In this document: positions 42,942 to 51,991 of the stretch, piece by piece
How positions within the stretch are numbered: the stretch's first letter is position 1
Layout of the letters: each line of letters starts with the position of its first letter
Source: Flavobacterium succinicans LMG 10402
GTDB taxonomy: Bacteria; Bacteroidota; Bacteroidia; Flavobacteriales; Flavobacteriaceae
DNA: 64,000 nt
Reading direction: 5' to 3'
Assembly: GCF_000611675.1 (NCBI RefSeq)
Contig: NZ_JATV01000001.1
Coordinates: forward strand, 124,001-188,000
Program-made: the position numbers and the translations under genes
The notes under the pieces: generated by a model
The model's input: only the letters and a program-made list of their open reading frames with translations
The model's database searches: none
What the model was told of the DNA's origin: nothing

Positions 42942-45368
42942 ATGAAAAAAATACCCTCTTTTTTGTTGGTTTTTATAGCCTCCACAGCCATAGCTTTCTC
43001 TCAAGCCCGAGTGGTAAAGGTATTGGATACCCATTGGAAATTTCAAAAAGGAAATGTTGAAGACGCTTTCAAAACGAACTTCAACGACTCGAAATGGGAA
43101 TCGGTTTCTGTTCCTCACGACTGGGCAATTTATGGTCCTTTTGACAAAAAAAATGATATGCAAACAGTTGCTATTTCTCAAAATGGCGAAAATACTCCTA
43201 CTGTAAAAACGGGAAGAACCGGAGCCTTACCTCATATGGGTACGGCGTGGTATCGCAATACTTTTACTTTGCCTAAAGAAGCCAAAGGGAAAAAAGTACT
43301 ACTACTTTTTGAAGGCGCGATGAGTGAACCTCAAGTGTATTTGAATGGGAAAAAAGTAGGGGAATGGGCGTATGGCTATAGTTATTTTTATTTTGATGTT
43401 TCTCAATTCATTCAAGAAGGCGATAATACTTTAGCAGTAAAATTATCCAATAAAGAATTTGCCTCCCGTTGGTATCCAGGAGCGGGTTTGTATCGAAAAG
43501 TAAGTGTTATCATCAAGAACAATGAAAGTATTGACCAATGGGGGCAATTTATAACGACACCTTTTATTAGTAATGCTGTCGCCAAAGTCAATATTAAGAC
43601 CAAAGCCTCTGGTGAAAATACGCGTTTGGTGACCACCATTTTTGATGCCGAAGGACACAAAGTAAGTGCAGAGGAATCTTCTTTACGCTTAGGAAAAGAG
43701 TTTGACCAAAATATAAAAGTAGAGAATCCAAAATTGTGGAGCCCAGAAACACCTTATTTGTACAAAGCGGTTGCTCAATTGTATGTTGGTAATGAATTGA
43801 AAGACGAGCTTACCACCCGTTTTGGAATCCGTGAAATTAAGTATGAAGCCAATAAAGGATTTAGTCTTAATGGTAAGGTGACCAAATTCAAAGGGGTTTG
43901 TTTGCATCACGATTTGGGACCTCTTGGTGCTGCTGTAAACAAAGTGGCTTTGCGTAGACAGTTGACCATTTTAAAAGATATGGGATGCAATGCCATTCGC
44001 AGTTCGCACAATATGCCTTCTTTCGAACAATTGGAGTTGGCAGACGAAATGGGCTTTTTGTTTTTGGCAGAGAGTTTCGATGAATGGGTTTTACCAAAAG
44101 TAGAAAACGGTTACCATCGCTTTTTTGACGAATATGCTGAAAAAGACATTGTGAATTTGGTACAAGCCACACGAAATCATCCTTCTATTGTGATGTGGAG
44201 TTCAGGAAATGAAGTTCCAGATCAGTGGGGAGAAGCAGGTGTAAAACGAGCCAAATGGTTGCAGGAGATTTTTCATAGAGAAGACCCAACACGTCCTGTA
44301 ACAGTAGGAATGGATCAAGTGAAAGCGACTATGGAGTCTGGTTTTGGAGCTTTGTTGGATATTCCAGGATTGAATTATCGCGTGCATTTGTATGATGAGG
44401 CATTCAAAAAATTTCCACAAGGATTTATCTTAGGTTCCGAAACTGCTTCAACGGTTAGTTCTAGAGGGATTTACAAATTTCCTGTCGTGCAAGAAAAAAT
44501 GAAGCAATATCCAGATTTACAATCTTCATCCTATGATTTAGAAGCCTGTAGTTGGTCAAATGTTCCCGATGAAGATTTTGTACTTCAGGATGATAAACCT
44601 TGGGTAATTGGTGAATTCGTTTGGACAGGATTTGATTATTTGGGTGAACCGACACCTTATGATGAAATATGGCCGTCACGTAGTTCTTATTTCGGAATTA
44701 ACGATTTAGCAGGCTTACCGAAAGACCGTTATTATTTGTACCGAAGCCGTTGGAACACCAAGGCAACTACGCTACACATTTTACCTCATTGGAATTGGGA
44801 AGGTCGCGAGGGACAAATAACTCCCGTTTTTGTGTACACCAGTTACAACAGTGCCGAACTTTTTATCAATGGTAAAAGTATGGGCGTACAAACTAAAAAC
44901 AAGAATACTCCGCAAAACCGTTACCGCTTGATGTGGATGGATGTAAAATATGAACCAGGAACGGTAAAGGTTGTAGCTTATGATGACAATGGCAAAGTAG
45001 CTGAAGAAAAGGAAATCCGAACCGCTGGTAAACCGTATCAGATTGTTTTGGATGCAGACCGAAAAACCATCACAGCCGATGGCGAGGATATTTCGTTTGT
45101 GACGGTTTCTGTAGTGGATAAAAATGGAGTTCCTTGTCCAACAGCCACCAACCAATTAAAATTTAAAGTTTCTGGAGCGGGTACGTATCGCGCCGCCTGT
45201 AATGGAGATGCGACTTCACTGGAACTGTTTCATAAAGACACGATGAAATTGTTTAGCGGAAAATTGGTAGTACTTGTGAAATCGAAAACTACCGCAGGTG
45301 ATATCAAATTGGAAGTAACCGCAGATGGGTTGAAGTCGGGTAAATTGACTTTAACTTCGACTAAATAG
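42942..45368 (+). CDS. GH2 beta-galactosidase, exported
   Basis: This 808-residue protein has a signal peptide (FLLVFIASTAIAFSQA). It contains the GH2 jelly-roll (DTHWKFQKGNVEDAF, VPHDWAIYGPFD, TAWYRNTFTLP), an Ig-like linker, and a TIM barrel with FKGVCLHHDLGPLGAAV, MGCNAIRSSHN, acid/base Glu in WSSGNEVPDQWG (~424) and nucleophile Glu in WVIGEFVWTGFDYLGEPTPY (~557). C-terminal DUF4982-like and Big/Ig-like domains follow. It likely releases galactose from short galactan oligomers in the periplasm, the step between the GH53 enzymes and the Leloir genes downstream. Beta-galactosidase is inferred from the locus; other GH2 activities are possible. Confidence 0.92.
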   Translation: MKKIPSFLLVFIASTAIAFSQARVVKVLDTHWKFQKGNVEDAFKTNFNDSKWESVSVPHDWAIYGPFDKKNDMQTVAISQNGENTPTVKTGRTGALPHMGTAWYRNTFTLPKEAKGKKVLLLFEGAMSEPQVYLNGKKVGEWAYGYSYFYFDVSQFIQEGDNTLAVKLSNKEFASRWYPGAGLYRKVSVIIKNNESIDQWGQFITTPFISNAVAKVNIKTKASGENTRLVTTIFDAEGHKVSAEESSLRLGKEFDQNIKVENPKLWSPETPYLYKAVAQLYVGNELKDELTTRFGIREIKYEANKGFSLNGKVTKFKGVCLHHDLGPLGAAVNKVALRRQLTILKDMGCNAIRSSHNMPSFEQLELADEMGFLFLAESFDEWVLPKVENGYHRFFDEYAEKDIVNLVQATRNHPSIVMWSSGNEVPDQWGEAGVKRAKWLQEIFHREDPTRPVTVGMDQVKATMESGFGALLDIPGLNYRVHLYDEAFKKFPQGFILGSETASTVSSRGIYKFPVVQEKMKQYPDLQSSSYDLEACSWSNVPDEDFVLQDDKPWVIGEFVWTGFDYLGEPTPYDEIWPSRSSYFGINDLAGLPKDRYYLYRSRWNTKATTLHILPHWNWEGREGQITPVFVYTSYNSAELFINGKSMGVQTKNKNTPQNRYRLMWMDVKYEPGTVKVVAYDDNGKVAEEKEIRTAGKPYQIVLDADRKTITADGEDISFVTVSVVDKNGVPCPTATNQLKFKVSGAGTYRAACNGDATSLELFHKDTMKLFSGKLVVLVKSKTTAGDIKLEVTADGLKSGKLTLTSTK

Positions 45369-45451
45369 AATTTACACTAAAAGAACACAAACGTTTTGAA
45401 AAAGATCTTTGTGAACTAATTCATAACAAATAACATAATAATTTAAATAAA

Positions 45452-46624
45452 ATGAACAGTATTTTAATTGAAAAAACAAGAGCGTTCTTCAAATCGACTT
45501 TTGGAAACGAACCTCAAAAAGTGGTGCTTTCACCGGGAAGAATTAATATTATTGGAGAGCATATCGATTACAATGATGGTTTTGTATTGCCAGCAGCTAT
45601 AGATAAGATCATTTGCTTTGCTTTCGAAAAAAGCAACACCACTACTTCTCGAATCGTGGCTATCGATTTAGATGAAGAATTTGAAGTCGATTTGTCGCAA
45701 GACATTCAACATAGTACAACGGTTTGGAACAATTACATTTTAGGAGTCTTGAAACAACTACAAGACAATGGATTCGAGTTTAGCGGCGTGAATTGTGTTT
45801 TTAGTAGTAACATTCCAGTAGGTTCTGGATTATCGTCATCGGCTGCTTTGGAGTGCGGATTCCTTTTTGGGATACAATCCCTTTTTGATCTTGAGATTAG
45901 TCAAGAGAAACGTGCATTAATGGGACAAAAAGCAGAGCATTGGGTGGGAATCAATTGTGGTATCATGGATCAGTTTGCTAGCGTACACGGCCTAGAAAAC
46001 AAAGTCATCAAGTTGGATTGTAATACGCTGGAGTATGAGTACCATAATGCCGATTTTAAAGACTATGCTTTGGTGTTGTTTGATAGTAATGTGAAGCATT
46101 CGTTGTTTGCTTCTGCCTATAACAAAAGAAGGGAACAATGTGAGGAAGGTTTGGCGGTTATTAAAACTAATTTTCCTGAAATCAAAAGTTTCAGAAATTG
46201 TACCGAAGCGCAATTGTTGACTTTGAAAGAGAAAATGGATGCGGAGGTTTTTACACGTGTGCATTATGTAGTAAAAGAAATCGCTCGTGTGTCTAAAGCC
46301 TGCGAAGCTTTGGATGCTGGGAATATTGAGCTTTTGGGGCAATTACTTTTTGAAACTCACGATGGTCTGTCTAGAGAATACGAAGTGAGCTGCCCCGAGT
46401 TGGATTATTTGGTCGAATTGGCCTTAGCCGATGATGCCGTAATAGGTTCCCGATTGATGGGCGGTGGTTTTGGTGGCTGCACCATTACTTTGATTAAGAA
46501 AGGAAAAGAAGAAGCCGTTAAACAAAAATTCGCTCAGTTGTACCAAGAAAAATGGAACATTGAGTTGAAAATTTACGATGTTAAAATTGGAAACGGTACA
46601 TCATTGTATGAACCTGTAGGGTAG
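45452..46624 (+). CDS. galK: Galactokinase
   Basis: This 390-residue GHMP kinase phosphorylates galactose at C1 in the cytoplasm. It shows the galactokinase signature SPGRINIIGEHIDYNDGFVLPAAI, the phosphate loop VPVGSGLSSSAALECGFLF, NCGIMDQFASVHG and the C-terminal MGGGFGGCTITLI. The length is typical. It is fifth in the galM operon and is followed by galT and galE, making the Leloir route complete. Confidence 0.97.
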   Translation: MNSILIEKTRAFFKSTFGNEPQKVVLSPGRINIIGEHIDYNDGFVLPAAIDKIICFAFEKSNTTTSRIVAIDLDEEFEVDLSQDIQHSTTVWNNYILGVLKQLQDNGFEFSGVNCVFSSNIPVGSGLSSSAALECGFLFGIQSLFDLEISQEKRALMGQKAEHWVGINCGIMDQFASVHGLENKVIKLDCNTLEYEYHNADFKDYALVLFDSNVKHSLFASAYNKRREQCEEGLAVIKTNFPEIKSFRNCTEAQLLTLKEKMDAEVFTRVHYVVKEIARVSKACEALDAGNIELLGQLLFETHDGLSREYEVSCPELDYLVELALADDAVIGSRLMGGGFGGCTITLIKKGKEEAVKQKFAQLYQEKWNIELKIYDVKIGNGTSLYEPVG

Positions 46625-46763
46625 ATGTTAGCCACGAATGCACGAATAATTTAAAAACTTTTATGACCTTTTAAATCCAAAAATAAAAGCGTCATAAGCT
46701 TAAATGACTTATCTGTTTAATACACATTGCGACCCTTGTGGTAACAAACATAAAATGAATAGC

Positions 46764-47813
46764 ATGAAAAATTTTGATATCAACGAAGACCCACATAGAC
46801 GTTTTAATCCCTTAATCAACGAATGGGTTTTGGTTTCGCCTCACCGTTCCAAAAGACCTTGGCAAGGTCAAAAAGAAAGCATTTCAGGTGCGCAATTGCC
46901 AGAGTACGACCCCGAATGTTACTTATGTCCAGGGAATGTGCGTGCCAATGGCGAAGTGAATCCTGCTTATGATTCTTGTTATGTTTTTGAAAATGATTTT
47001 GCTGCGCTAAAACAAGAACCTATTGCTTTTGAAGAAAACAATACGCCTACTTTTTTTAAAGCAAAACCAGAACGAGGCATTTCTAGAGTGGTTTGTTTTT
47101 CACCAAGACATGATTTGACCTTACCTCAAATGGAGGTCGAGAATATCGAGAATATTGTAGCGACTTGGCAAAAAGAATACACCACTTTGGGCGCTATAGA
47201 TTACATTAATCATGTTCAAGTTTTTGAAAACAAAGGCAGTGTGATGGGCTGTAGTAATCCCCACCCGCACGGTCAAATTTGGGCACAATCGTCTTTACCT
47301 ACGCAGGTTGAAAAAACGCATAATAGCTTGAAACAGTATTACGAACAACAAGGCCGAACCTTATTACAAGATTATGTTGATGAAGAATTGAAGGCACAAG
47401 AGCGTATCGTTATCGAGAATGAGCATTTTGTAGCCTTGGTGCCTTTTTGGGCGATTTGGCCTTATGAGACCATGATTGTAAGCAAACGCAACGTTTCTAA
47501 AATCACTGATTTTACTTCAGCTGAGGTTATAGATTTTGCTGTTATTTTAAAACAATTAACCACCAAATACGATAATCTTTTCGAGACTTCCTTTCCTTAT
47601 TCTTCGGGAATTCATCAAGCGCCAACAGATGGTGAAGAACATCCAGAATGGCATTTTCACATGCATTTTTATCCGCCTTTGTTGCGCTCAGCTTCGGTAA
47701 AGAAATTTATGGTAGGTTATGAAATGATGGGCGAGTCACAGCGTGATATTACTCCAGAGAAAAGTGCTGAGGTCTTGAGAGGATTATCAGTAGTTCATTA
47801 TAAAAACAAATAA
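46764..47813 (+). CDS. galT: UDP-glucose-hexose-1-phosphate uridylyltransferase
   Basis: It exchanges UMP between UDP-glucose and galactose-1-phosphate. Conserved parts are DPHRRFNPLINEWVLVSPHRSKRPWQGQ, the zinc Cys pair CYLCPGN, and the active-site CSNPHPHGQIWA with the uridylylated His. A second metal-site region follows (EEHPEWHFHMHFYPPLLRS). The Met at 46764 (MKNFDINEDPHRRFN) is chosen because family members begin near this segment; in-frame ATGs at 46755 and 46704 would add 3 or 20 residues that look unrelated. It is two bases from galE (47815), so the two are probably translated together. Confidence 0.96.
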   Translation: MKNFDINEDPHRRFNPLINEWVLVSPHRSKRPWQGQKESISGAQLPEYDPECYLCPGNVRANGEVNPAYDSCYVFENDFAALKQEPIAFEENNTPTFFKAKPERGISRVVCFSPRHDLTLPQMEVENIENIVATWQKEYTTLGAIDYINHVQVFENKGSVMGCSNPHPHGQIWAQSSLPTQVEKTHNSLKQYYEQQGRTLLQDYVDEELKAQERIVIENEHFVALVPFWAIWPYETMIVSKRNVSKITDFTSAEVIDFAVILKQLTTKYDNLFETSFPYSSGIHQAPTDGEEHPEWHFHMHFYPPLLRSASVKKFMVGYEMMGESQRDITPEKSAEVLRGLSVVHYKNK

Positions 47814-47814
47814 G

Positions 47815-48828
47815 ATGCAAATAGTTGTCACAGGAGGTTTAGGATTTATAGGTTCGCATACGGTGGTCGAACTACAAAATGTAGGGTATGAGGTAATCGT
47901 GATTGATAATTTATCGAATTCGTCTATTGATGTTTTGGGTGGAATTGAAAGAATCACCGGAAAACAGCCTATTTTTGAACAAATTGATTTAAGAGAAAAA
48001 GCGGCAGTACAAGCTTTTTTTGCTAAATATACTGAGGTTTCAGGAGTGATTCACTTCGCAGCCTCAAAGGCGGTGGGTGAGAGTGTGCAAAATCCTTTAT
48101 TGTATTACGAGAACAACATTGCTTCTTTGGTTTATCTTTTGCAAGAATTGCAGAAAAAGCCAGAAGCTCATTTTATTTTTAGTTCTTCTTGCACCGTTTA
48201 TGGTCAAGCTGAAGTGATGCCAATTGCAGAAACTACACCGATACAAGCGGCGATGTCTCCTTATGGAAATACCAAACAAATTGGAGAAGAAATCATTGCC
48301 GATGTAACCAAAGTAAGCGGACTCAATGCTATTTTATTGCGTTATTTTAACCCAATTGGAGCGCATCCTTCTACCGAAATTGGAGAATTACCTATCGGAG
48401 GTCCTCAAAATTTAGTCCCTTTTATTACACAAACCGGAATGGGCTTGCGCAAAGAGCTGTCCGTCTATGGCAATGATTATCCTACGGTTGATGGTACTTG
48501 TGTGCGAGATTACATTCACGTAGTAGATTTGGCCAAGGCGCATGTAGTGGCTTTGCAACGTTTGTTGGATAAGAAAAATGAAACGGCATTAGAGGTCTTC
48601 AATTTAGGAACAGGTAAAGGAAGTTCTGTGCTCGAAGTGATTACGGCTTTTGAAAAAGTGAGTGGCCAAAAGTTGCCGTATACCATCGTACCAAGACGTG
48701 AAGGCGATGTAACCGAAGCCTATGCCAATACCGAAAAAGCCAATACTATACTAGGCTGGAAAACAGCAGCAACCCTAGAAGAAGCGATCGATAGCGCTTG
48801 GAAATGGGAACAAAAGAGTAGAAAATAA
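47815..48828 (+). CDS. galE: UDP-glucose 4-epimerase
   Basis: This 337-residue short-chain dehydrogenase/reductase interconverts UDP-galactose and UDP-glucose with NAD. It shows the nucleotide-binding MQIVVTGGLGFIGSHTVVELQ, VIHFAASKAVGESV, the catalytic FSSSCTVYG and Y-x3-K in YGNTKQIGEE. Further signatures are LRYFNPIGAHPS and CVRDYIHVVDLAKAHV. It ends the galM operon and closes the Leloir pathway, returning UDP-glucose for another round of galT. It is convergent with umuD; the 90-base gap has no strong terminator. Confidence 0.97.
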   Translation: MQIVVTGGLGFIGSHTVVELQNVGYEVIVIDNLSNSSIDVLGGIERITGKQPIFEQIDLREKAAVQAFFAKYTEVSGVIHFAASKAVGESVQNPLLYYENNIASLVYLLQELQKKPEAHFIFSSSCTVYGQAEVMPIAETTPIQAAMSPYGNTKQIGEEIIADVTKVSGLNAILLRYFNPIGAHPSTEIGELPIGGPQNLVPFITQTGMGLRKELSVYGNDYPTVDGTCVRDYIHVVDLAKAHVVALQRLLDKKNETALEVFNLGTGKGSSVLEVITAFEKVSGQKLPYTIVPRREGDVTEAYANTEKANTILGWKTAATLEEAIDSAWKWEQKSRK

Positions 48829-48918
48829 TTAATTTTAATATTCTAAAGCTCAGATTTTTTCAAAAAATATGGATTTTATTGTTGTGTTTAAGTTGATTTC
48901 AATGAAATATACTTTAGA

Positions 48919-49359
48919 TTACACTTTTTTAATCACATAAGTTACCATTCCCCAAATGATTAATTGGTTTTCTTCGGTAACTAAAATGGGTTTGTAACTT
49001 GGATTTTCGGGGAGTAAATACATACAATCTTTCTCGACTTGAATGCGTTTTACGGTAAATTCACCATCAAAACAACAAATCGCAATTTTGTTGTTTTGGG
49101 GTTCCAAACTTCGGTCAACGACCAATACATCTTTGTCATTGATACCAGCATCAATCATAGAATTGCCTTTGACTTTGATGTAAAATGTAGCCAATGGATT
49201 TTCGCTCAATTCTTTATTCAAATCAATGTTGGTTTCCATAAAATCAGCTGCCGGTGAAGGAAATCCTGCCGAAACGCCCTCATTGATATACGGTATTCGA
49301 AGTTCACTTTCGAAGTCTGGACGGAAGAAAGTGAGCTTTTGTTCTTTGTTTACAGACAT
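48919..49359 (-). CDS. umuD: UmuD-like S24 autoprotease (DNA polymerase V subunit)
   Basis: This 146-residue protein has a predicted self-cleavage bond in VSAGFPSP (Ala31-Gly32), nucleophile Ser67 in VKGNSMIDAG and general-base Lys104 in GEFTVKRI, the LexA/UmuD Ser-Lys dyad. It lacks an N-terminal HTH, so it is a UmuD, not a LexA. When activated by RecA filaments it cleaves itself and joins UmuC for error-prone lesion bypass. Its ATG lies inside the last codons of umuC (10-base overlap), so translation is coupled. It is the second gene of the pair, unlike the E. coli umuD-umuC order. Confidence 0.93.
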   Translation of the reverse strand: MSVNKEQKLTFFRPDFESELRIPYINEGVSAGFPSPAADFMETNIDLNKELSENPLATFYIKVKGNSMIDAGINDKDVLVVDRSLEPQNNKIAICCFDGEFTVKRIQVEKDCMYLLPENPSYKPILVTEENQLIIWGMVTYVIKKV

Positions 49360-50624
49360 TGTATTTCGAGTATTTCTTTAAACTTTGTGGTGTATTTTGG
49401 TGACAAATGGTTTTGATTCATGTTCCAAGTCAGACTCAGATTTTGGGTAGCCAATTTGACTTTCGTCATTCCAATTTTACGATTCAGTTGGTCGATGGTT
49501 TGCATCAAAGCCAAATGTTTTGGGTTTTCTTCTTCGAATAAATGCAGTTGTTTTTTGTTCTCGTCAATCAGTTCGGTCACAATTACCCCTGCTTTTTTGA
49601 ACTTAATGCCTTCGTTGCCTTGGAGCAATTCTTTCAGTAAAGCGATGGCGGCGTTGGAAATGGTTAGTGTCGAATTGCTTGCGTAGGGTAATGTTATGGC
49701 TTTATTGAAATAGTATTTTGAGCTAGTAACCGAATGTTTGTCAATGACCAACATCACGATAATGGTGTGGCAACACGAATGTTGTTTGCGTAATTTTTCG
49801 GCACAAACTGCTGCAAAAGTTGCGATGCGTTCTCTAAGTAAATCAAATTCCGCGATTTGTTTTGGAAAGCTTCTTGTAGTGGCAATACTCTTTTTTTGAA
49901 GCACAACAGGTTCTAAATCTAATACGGATTTGCCTTCTAATTCTTGTTTTAATCTAAGGCCAATAACGCCCATTTCTTTCTTAATCCAAGCTTCGTGTTG
50001 GGGTTGTATAAAATCCAGTGCGGTTTGTATGTTACGCAGTTTGGCTTTTTTGGTCGTGCGATAGCCTATGCCCCAAACGTCTTCAATCTTGGTCCATTTT
50101 AGGGCTTTGATGCGTTTTTCTTCGGAGTCAATAACATAGACGCCTTGGGTACGATCTTGAAATTTTTTAGCAATTTTATTGGCAACTTTAGAGAGCGCTT
50201 TGGTTTCGGCAAAGCCAATGCAAACCGGAATTCCCACCCATTTTTGTACTCGGGTTTTCATTTGGAGTCCGTAGCTGTGGTAGTCCTCAATCGAAAGACC
50301 ATCAAAATTCAGGAAGGCTTCGTCTATACTGTAAATTTCTATATTCGGGGTGAACTGATTCAAGATAGTCATCACTCGATTACTCAAATCGCCATACAAC
50401 GGATAATTGGAGGAAAAAATAGCGACTTCTTTTTCTTTAATTAGGTCTTTGATTTGAAAGGCAGGTACGCCCATAGGAATGCCAACCGCTTTGGCTTCAT
50501 TACTTCTAGAAATCACACAACCATCGTTGTTGGATAATATCGCAACCGGTTTCCCGTTGAGTTTCGGCTGAAAAACACGTTCGCAAGAAGCATAGAAATT
50601 ATTACAATCGACTAAAGCATACAT
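49350..50624 (-). CDS. umuC: UmuC-like Y-family DNA polymerase (Pol V)
   Basis: This 424-residue Y-family polymerase has MYALVDCNNFYASCERVFQP with metal-ligand Asp6, the second carboxylate pair in YSIDEAFLNF (Asp101, Glu102), VGIPVCIGFAETKALSKVANKIAKK and a helix-hairpin-helix region (IEDVWGIGYRTTKKAKLRNIQTALDF). The C-terminal UmuC-specific part matches the full family length. It carries out error-prone bypass of damaged DNA with UmuD'. It is first in the umuC-umuD operon. Its start lies only 10 bases from a palindrome overlapping a -7 box, suggesting damage-regulated, near-leaderless transcription. Confidence 0.96.
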   Translation of the reverse strand: MYALVDCNNFYASCERVFQPKLNGKPVAILSNNDGCVISRSNEAKAVGIPMGVPAFQIKDLIKEKEVAIFSSNYPLYGDLSNRVMTILNQFTPNIEIYSIDEAFLNFDGLSIEDYHSYGLQMKTRVQKWVGIPVCIGFAETKALSKVANKIAKKFQDRTQGVYVIDSEEKRIKALKWTKIEDVWGIGYRTTKKAKLRNIQTALDFIQPQHEAWIKKEMGVIGLRLKQELEGKSVLDLEPVVLQKKSIATTRSFPKQIAEFDLLRERIATFAAVCAEKLRKQHSCCHTIIVMLVIDKHSVTSSKYYFNKAITLPYASNSTLTISNAAIALLKELLQGNEGIKFKKAGVIVTELIDENKKQLHLFEEENPKHLALMQTIDQLNRKIGMTKVKLATQNLSLTWNMNQNHLSPKYTTKFKEILEIQCL

Positions 50625-50628
50625 AGCA

Positions 50629-50656
50629 CAAATTTACAGCATTCGAACTGCTGTAA
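50629..50656 (-). promoter_or_regulatory. umuC promoter with palindromic operator
   Basis: TTACAGCA-N7-TGCTGTAA (50634-50656) is a perfect 8-bp dyad with TTCGAA at its centre. On the minus strand TAAATTTG (50636-50629) overlaps it and fits the -7 box TAnnTTTG. The ATG at 50624 is so close that the transcript would be nearly leaderless. A repressor bound here would block the promoter. Confidence 0.7.
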
Positions 50657-50710
50657 GTAGCTAACGATAGTTAATTTTTTGTGGCTGTTGATAAGTTACA
50701 ATCACTCCTT

Positions 50711-51928
50711 TTAGGCGTGAAAATTATCCAACCAATTGGGGTCACTCATTTGTTTTTGAATCCTTTCGATGTCGCCAAACGTAGTCACCAAAGCGTCGTT
50801 GTTGTTGCTGTCGACCAAATCTTTCTGAAAAGCGCCGCCTTTTTGGATGATGTATTCGGCCATTTGTTGACCAATGACTTGCATCAAATCAAAACGATTA
50901 ATATCGGCCATATCAATTGAGTTCAAGATGGAATAATCTACATCGTGCAACCATTTTGAAGGATATTTTTTGGGGTCTAATCCGTCGGTGTTCGGTATTT
51001 TTTTGATAGAGAGAGGGTCTAATGAAATTTGGAATCGGCGAAAATCAATAATTTTATTAATCATCGGAGAGCGTAAGGTGTTTACTTGCATAGCGCTAGA
51101 ATCTTGACCCATTTGTGTCATCAGCCATTCCAGCCAAAAGGTAATATCTAGCCCCTTGATTTTCAGAGTTGCATCGGGTTGTACAAACTGTCTGGAGATT
51201 CCGGTGCCAAAACTGAAAATGCATAATTTGGTGATATCATAAGCAGAATCTTTTTCTTTGCCTTTGGGAAAGCTATAGGAAATGGCTTCCATAAATCCGG
51301 CAAGAACAGGATTGTTGTAGGTAGTCGTTCCACCATCTACAAAACGTTCAAGTGGATTGAAATAAGTAGGAGCACTCATAGTGGCTTCGAGTACGGCACG
51401 GAGTAATACATCTTTGTAGGTGCCATAAAAGCTACCGTCTTTTTGCTTGAAACAACTAAAAAAAGTCTCTTCAGAAGCGGTCATATCGTGCGCCGTAATC
51501 ATCAAATCAATATCGGTTTTGGCACAACTTTCGGCTAGGGTAGTGTTTTGAATTTCTTCGAAAAGTAACTTTCGGTAATTGCCTTTTAGGTATTTTGGCG
51601 GATTTACAAAACGGTCTCCCAAAGGTTTTTTGTCAAATACTTCTTCGATTAATGTACTGTATTTCTCTTCTATCGCTGCTGCGGTATAGCCAGAAGCTAT
51701 TAGTCCCGCGATGATGCCTCCAGTAGAAGTTCCTGAAACCATATCAAACAATTCAAAACAAGGAATACCAGCGGTTTCTTCTAATTTTTTGAGCAGTTGA
51801 AGGGTTAAAATTCCTCTCATCCCGCCACCATCTAAGCATAAAATTGCTCTTTTGTTGGGGTTGATGTTGAGTGTTTCAAAGGCCTTTTTTCTTGAGGCTG
51901 GCATTTTTGATCCGTTTACTTTTGCCAT
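50711..51928 (-). CDS. Patatin-like phospholipase
   Basis: This 405-residue protein has the patatin oxyanion motif DGGGMRG (33-39), the serine elbow GTSTGG with Ser68, and the dyad Asp in DGGTTTYNNP (~197). The middle segment FGTGISRQ and the C-terminal part fit the CapV/FabD-lysophospholipase superfamily. No signal peptide or membrane segment, so cytoplasmic or peripheral. It should hydrolyse acyl esters of phospholipids. Patatins act as effectors in some anti-phage systems, but there is no cyclic-oligonucleotide synthase or partner gene next to it here, so a housekeeping lipase is the simpler reading. Confidence 0.9.
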   Translation of the reverse strand: MAKVNGSKMPASRKKAFETLNINPNKRAILCLDGGGMRGILTLQLLKKLEETAGIPCFELFDMVSGTSTGGIIAGLIASGYTAAAIEEKYSTLIEEVFDKKPLGDRFVNPPKYLKGNYRKLLFEEIQNTTLAESCAKTDIDLMITAHDMTASEETFFSCFKQKDGSFYGTYKDVLLRAVLEATMSAPTYFNPLERFVDGGTTTYNNPVLAGFMEAISYSFPKGKEKDSAYDITKLCIFSFGTGISRQFVQPDATLKIKGLDITFWLEWLMTQMGQDSSAMQVNTLRSPMINKIIDFRRFQISLDPLSIKKIPNTDGLDPKKYPSKWLHDVDYSILNSIDMADINRFDLMQVIGQQMAEYIIQKGGAFQKDLVDSNNNDALVTTFGDIERIQKQMSDPNWLDNFHA

Positions 51929-51991
51929 TGTGGTTAGTTTGGTTAATAGATAGGATTAGAGCGATATAAAAATACTCAAAAAATGATTTTT

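Noticed and set aside
42777..43181. 134-codon minus-strand ORF across the GH53-GH2 gap
   Set aside because: It overlaps the signal peptide and N-terminal domain of GH2 on the other strand and shows no family motif.
50711..51928. Patatin-like protein as an anti-phage (CBASS-type) effector
   Set aside because: No nucleotide cyclase, Cap2/Cap3 or other defence gene is adjacent; neighbours are umuC and a sugar oxidoreductase.
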